Below, one piece after another: positions 60,581 to 64,000 of a stretch of DNA of 64,000 nucleotides (position 1 is the first letter of the stretch; the number at the start of each line of letters is the position of its first letter). The notes below the pieces were generated by a model. It saw only the letters and a list, made by a program, of their open reading frames with translations, was not told the origin of the DNA and searched no databases. The stretch spans positions 3,971,425-4,035,424 of the forward strand of contig NC_135568.1 in NCBI RefSeq assembly GCF_964340395.1, in the 5' to 3' direction. The DNA comes from Glandiceps talaboti. Lineage: Eukaryota > Hemichordata > Enteropneusta > Spengelidae. The position numbers and the translations under genes are program-made.

Positions 60581-60660
60581 TAGTCTCGGTTGCCCAGCCT
60601 CTTGCCGTTGAGGGCGTCACCGCACGCCCTCAACGGCAAGAGGCTGGATAACCGAAACTA
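60581..60660. repeat. GC-rich 37-bp-arm hairpin
   Basis: The arms 60581-60617 and 60624-60660 pair with three mismatches around a 6-nt loop (CACCGC). The inner 23 bp, including CCTCTTGCCGTTGAGGGCGT, pair perfectly. It is much richer in GC than the surroundings. It could be a foldback insertion or a structured RNA; neither is shown. Confidence 0.9.
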
Positions 60661-61462
60661 TTTGATATGTTGAATGCATTTGCATTTCTTTTTAACAACC
60701 ACTATTCATACGTCACTATATCAACAACCAATACTCTTAATTTAAACTCCATATATGTATTAGACTCCGCCCACACGTTTTCACTCAAGTTAACTTCCTC
60801 CCCCTAGACGTTTTATTCTAATCAGCGGAGTGACACTTTCCAAATTAATAAACATTAATTGACTGTAAAACTCTCAGCTCAGTGTAGTCATAATGATCCG
60901 ATGAGTTTTGAATTAGTTACCTCGACCTCCGTAGTACTGGATACATTGAGGGATAACTTTGAGTTACATTCACTATTATTATAGCACAATAATAGAGAGG
61001 ATGTATATTATTTTGCAGATATTTGGACGGAGTTAGTTGATTTTCATTCGGTTACAATCCCGTCTGGCGAATTTCTCATTGCTCTTCTATGTATTCTAAC
61101 CAGTGTAGTAATCTTCCTGGTCCCTGTCCATCCGTTCGTCTCTATCTTCTTATCTAACCCCCCCCCTCTCTTTCTCTCTGCCTGCCCATTCGTCCTTCAA
61201 CCTACCCATTTACTTACTGATTGGTTGATTTCCTATAACACCATTTCATATTTCAGTGCGTCATATATAGCTCTGTTCTCTAGACGATGACTAATGGAAG
61301 ATGTGCAAATAACAGTGTCAATGAACGTTCTTTACTATTGACGTTATGAAATAAACCTTGCTAGTGACTTTTACTATCTCAGACTTACGAAATTTATGGG
61401 AATAGTAAAAAACTACATACCCGTATGTTTCGTCACAGCCAATCTTGTTCAAGCACAGTACT

Positions 61463-61507
61463 TCAAAAAATAGTATCCATGGTGACCGTATTTTGGGACG
61501 TCAATCC
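61463..61507 (-). CDS. Possible last exon of gene Y
   Basis: A minus-strand acceptor (CCCTTTTTTTTCAAATTGACACAAAG) opens in phase 0 a 15-codon frame, GLTSQNTVTMDTIF then TGA. The phase fits the exon at 61603-61825, 95 bp upstream on this strand. Too short to judge on content. Confidence 0.3.
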   Translation of the reverse strand, partial: GLTSQNTVTMDTIF

Positions 61508-61602
61508 CTTTGTGTCAATTTGAAAAAAAGGGCGTGTGTCGCTTTATGGTATACGTGTCAATTTGAATAAATTACAGACTTCTGTTTGAAGTGTTGACTC
61601 AC

Positions 61603-61825
61603 CTGGTAAGAACCACCTGTTGAATCACCTTGTGGCCAATCACGAGCATAATGAATATCGCCCACTATGTTCAAAGTGACAATTGAACCACAACACGTTT
61701 CTTGCCTCACTTCAGACGTTGGTGGCGCTTTATTTACTGTTAGCTTGTGAACCTTCTCTCTGTCAAATGGGTGCATATACTTTGTTAACCTGATATGAAT
61801 TGGAAGCGCTCCAGATGATAACTTT
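61603..61825 (-). CDS. Coding exon of unrecognised gene Y
   Basis: Minus strand, 223 bases, between a strong acceptor (AGTCTTTTTTCCTTGAG) and a consensus donor, TACCAG|GTGAGT. It encodes 74 residues including SSGALPIHIRLTKYM, KAPPTSEVRQETCCG and IHYARDWPQGDSTGG, a clearly protein-like composition with CpG-containing codons. There is no membrane segment; two adjacent Cys are present. The first exon(s) were not found. No family recognised. It lies downstream of gene X on the same strand, so the two could be separate genes or alternative ends of one. Confidence 0.5.
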
Positions 61826-62117
61826 CTCAAGGAAAAAAGACTTCATAACCAAAATGATTTGCTGCCTATTATGATGTACAAACACTTCACTTGGAATGAT
61901 CTATACACTATGGGTGTTTATTCATCGTATACAATAATAATTATATAATTATGTAAACATTTGAATCATTATACACACTAGATTCATTTATCAACCATAC
62001 TTGTGATACGTGTGCCTCATAAAGAATATGTACGACGTATAACAGTTTTGAGATATACTGCTATTGAGAATATGTTTTAATAAGAAAGCTTTAATTACGT
62101 AATTCATGCAAACAATA

Positions 62118-62362
62118 GGGAACTTGCAATCCAGACTGAGCATGCTCAGACGCAATGGACTATGGGTTTATCTGTGGTTATCGTAATACCTAATCTGGAG
62201 CTACCGATAAGATAAACCTCACACAATGGTCAGGGTGACTATGAATTGATCATTTGTGGTTACAAACAATGTAACATTATTGTTTACAATACCATTTGAT
62301 TAGTATTTATTATCACATTTCCCATGATGCAACATTCAAACATGGCGGGTTTGCAAGTTCCC
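62118..62362 (+). mobile_element. MITE family A, copy 3
   Basis: A 245-bp copy with GGGAACTTGCA / TGCAAGTTCCC ends and TA on both flanks, closely matching 4130-4366. It is the least decayed at the termini. Confidence 0.8.
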
Positions 62363-62433
62363 TATTATCACACGTTGTGTTACACTATAGTGTACATCTA
62401 AAAGAATGAACAAGTCCTTTAGATATCAGCCTT

Positions 62434-62498
62434 ATTTGCATATCATTAGTGAACATTTGTTGATTTAATCGGCAAATGTTCACAAATGATATGCAAAT
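62434..62498. repeat. 26-bp-arm hairpin
   Basis: The arms 62434-62459 and 62473-62498 differ at one position. Each begins with the octamer ATTTGCAT (a POU-type site). The loop is 13 nt. A small foldback insertion is likely. Confidence 0.85.
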
Positions 62499-62676
62499 TA
62501 GAGTGATTAGTATTATTTGCTCCCCGTCATGACCCACGTGCACTATGGTGTGCAAGTCTCCTGTGTGACGTCACACCCACATCATATGCATATGACGTGC
62601 TCCAGTATCCACCATCTTTATGATTCAGAAGTAGTTCTTTACATTTTGCAACATCTTTTGTAATAATTTCATGGGT

Positions 62677-62828
62677 TTAATTTGTATTTGTCAGTCTGTA
62701 ACGAAGTGGTGAGTCGTGCCATTCAGTCAAATACCACTGCTTGTGACTAAACAACACGAATACACAGTCTATGGACACATCCAAAAATTGCACGCTCTCA
62801 CTATCTACGTTTTTGCAAACCTTGACAG
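62677..62828 (-). CDS. Last exon of unrecognised spliced gene X
   Basis: Minus strand. A textbook acceptor (ATTTTCTTTTTTCTTTGTTTAG) opens a 49-codon frame after two bases. It encodes VKVCKNVDSESVQFL, then SIDCVFVLFSHKQWY, then LTEWHDSPLRYRLTNTN, and stops with TAA at 62677-62679. The leftover bases fit the exon at 62930-63069, forming the codon GCT across a 101-bp intron. The product is rich in aromatic residues and shows no signature I can name. Confidence 0.58.
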
Positions 62829-62929
62829 CTAAACAAAGAAAAAAGAAAATGTCAATACATGAAACAAAATGATACAAAGATGAAAATTACCGCGCAAATG
62901 AAATTAACACTGCAATTATTTCAGTTAAC

Positions 62930-63069
62930 CAGAGTTGTATTCCCGCCAGTCCCTGGAAGCGCCAAACCTTGTGAGGGATGTATTTTTGTATGACAGAGGT
63001 CCATGTAAATGCGACGTTCGTGTAAATTGTTCAACCACCATAAAGTTCACCAGTTTTATAACAAACGGA
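62930..63069 (-). CDS. Penultimate exon of unrecognised gene X
   Basis: Minus strand, 140 bases between a strong acceptor (GGCGTTTTTTCAG) and the weaker donor CTCTG|GTTAAC. Open in one frame as PFVIKLVNFMVVEQF, then TRTSHLHGPLSYKNT, then RFGASRDWREYNS. The opposite strand also has a 64-codon open frame here, but it lacks splice context and I regard it as the shadow. Upstream exons were not found; they may lie beyond the glycosyltransferase paralogue, outside the window. Confidence 0.58.
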
Positions 63070-63735
63070 CTGAAAAAACGCCACAGTTACTGCAGCTCAC
63101 ACTCCGTTAGGGCTGCTCCTAAACATTGATCTGGTAGGCCAATAAGATTATATCAAAATAACATCATAGTTGACAGTAATTTTCCAACAATTTATCAACA
63201 GTGGCATAGTAATTTTTCAAACTGGTCGTAGAGGGCGACAGGTCGACTGATTTGTTGCTGAGTGTAGCAAACTACTTCACAATCGAAAAATGTATGTCAA
63301 CAATGTTTTTAGTCTCAATATGTATAGAGAGTTGCATCCTTTGTGCATATTTCACAATCTCGTCACAGAGACTCTAAGGACAGATCTAGAGATAAACTGG
63401 TATATTCATTCATGTACTGTTAATCTCAACTTAGACGGTATACGTATAAACTACAATAACCCAGTGATGCCAGGTTACAATCACCCAAAACAACATTGCC
63501 GGGCAATTTTGTGTCCAAAAATTGACTTTTCTGAAGTCTAGTTTGGGCCCCCAACTCAAAATAAATGTGTCTCTTCGAAAGTGTAAAGGCAGGTAGGCCT
63601 ATAGAAAACCACCAAATGATTTTATGTTATTATTACAAATAAACCACCGAAAGTACAGCTGGTAGCTTCATACAAATGGGCTACATATTAAGCTTATACA
63701 CGATGGACTTCTCCTTCACTTCGTTATGGAAGGGT

Positions 63736-64000
63736 TCACTTCTCCTGTGTTGGTATGAATTCACATGGGTTGCCTAGACAACGGACACCATCATCTGACA
63801 AAAACCAATGACCCCACAATTTCGCTGTCTGTTCTTTTTCAAACGTTCCGACTAAAAAATTCTGTTGAATGATGGTGGGTCTTTTCGGAGCAAGCTTGCG
63901 AACGATTTCATCTGTGTACCACATACCACTATAAAACTGGTCTTCAGGAAGCCATTGTAATTTCACTGGTTCTGTGCGAATTAATGTATTCAGAATTCTC
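63736..64000 (-). CDS. Glycosyltransferase paralogue, C-terminal part, cut by window edge
   Basis: Open from the window end to TAA-terminated ...EFIPTQEK at 63736. It shares PVKLQWLPEDQFYSGMWY, the NFLVGTFEKEQTA block and WGHWFLSDDG with the protein at 58111-59217, at about 80% identity over some 87 residues. The same strand and spacing indicate a local gene family. The N-terminus, membrane anchor and ESD-type site lie outside the window. Confidence 0.85.
   Translation of the reverse strand, partial: RILNTLIRTEPVKLQWLPEDQFYSGMWYTDEIVRKLAPKRPTIIQQNFLVGTFEKEQTAKLWGHWFLSDDGVRCLGNPCEFIPTQEK

Noticed and set aside
62935-63129. Plus-strand open frame of 64 codons
   Set aside because: It is antisense to the gene X exon at 62930-63069, which has proper splice sites and joins in phase to the next exon.
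1-64000. CRISPR arrays, bacterial operons, tRNA or rRNA genes
   Set aside because: The spliced genes mark this as animal DNA; direct repeats are contiguous satellites without spacers, and no tRNA or rRNA signature was seen.

Overview
This is 64 kb of an animal nuclear genome. It is AT-rich (roughly 35% GC by eye), with intron-rich genes, abundant GT/GACA microsatellites, minisatellites, small inverted-repeat (MITE-like) elements and one 100-N assembly gap. A complete motile-cilium gene, tandem SLC35G-like transporters and a small glycosyltransferase family suggest a marine invertebrate bilaterian. I cannot place the phylum from the sequence alone.

Layout. 1-4.9 kb: repeats and weak exon candidates. 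4.9-8.3 kb: a tandem duplication carrying two intronless minus-strand EamA/SLC35G-like transporter genes plus a truncated third repeat start. 8.3-32 kb: mostly repeats (long hairpins, 46-bp and ~152-bp tandem arrays, a LINE 3' remnant, a hammerhead-like core). Within it are short minus-strand stretches that behave like real coding exons, of which 30382-30498 and 22879-22990 are the best and join in phase. 32.0-32.6 kb: a promoter-like region with an RFX half-site and a probable untranslated leader exon. 33.8-56.8 kb: a full plus-strand CFAP65 (CCDC108) gene. I resolved 33 coding exons whose phases all agree, giving 1,884 residues. 58.1-59.2 kb and 63.7-64 kb: two minus-strand paralogues of a type II membrane glycosyltransferase (nucleotide-diphospho-sugar transferase family), the second cut by the window edge. 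Between them lie minus-strand exons of one or two unrecognised spliced genes.

The most unusual signal is inside CFAP65. At six of its 33 coding exons the exon edge, together with its splice site, has been tandemly duplicated into the neighbouring intron. The exon at 40039 is preceded by seven extra copies of its own acceptor and first ~30 coding bases (92-bp period in the later copies). The exon at 48533-48721 is followed by about 14 copies of its last ~39 bases plus donor (44/47-bp units). Single-copy versions occur at the exons starting 40728, 42133, 42989 and 45639. For the two large arrays and the 42133 copy I could read that using a decoy site meets an early stop codon or shifts the frame, so accurate choice of the outermost site matters.

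The genes do not form an operon-like pathway. CFAP65 is a ciliary central-apparatus protein, the transporters are membrane carriers of unknown substrate, and the glycosyltransferases are predicted Golgi enzymes.
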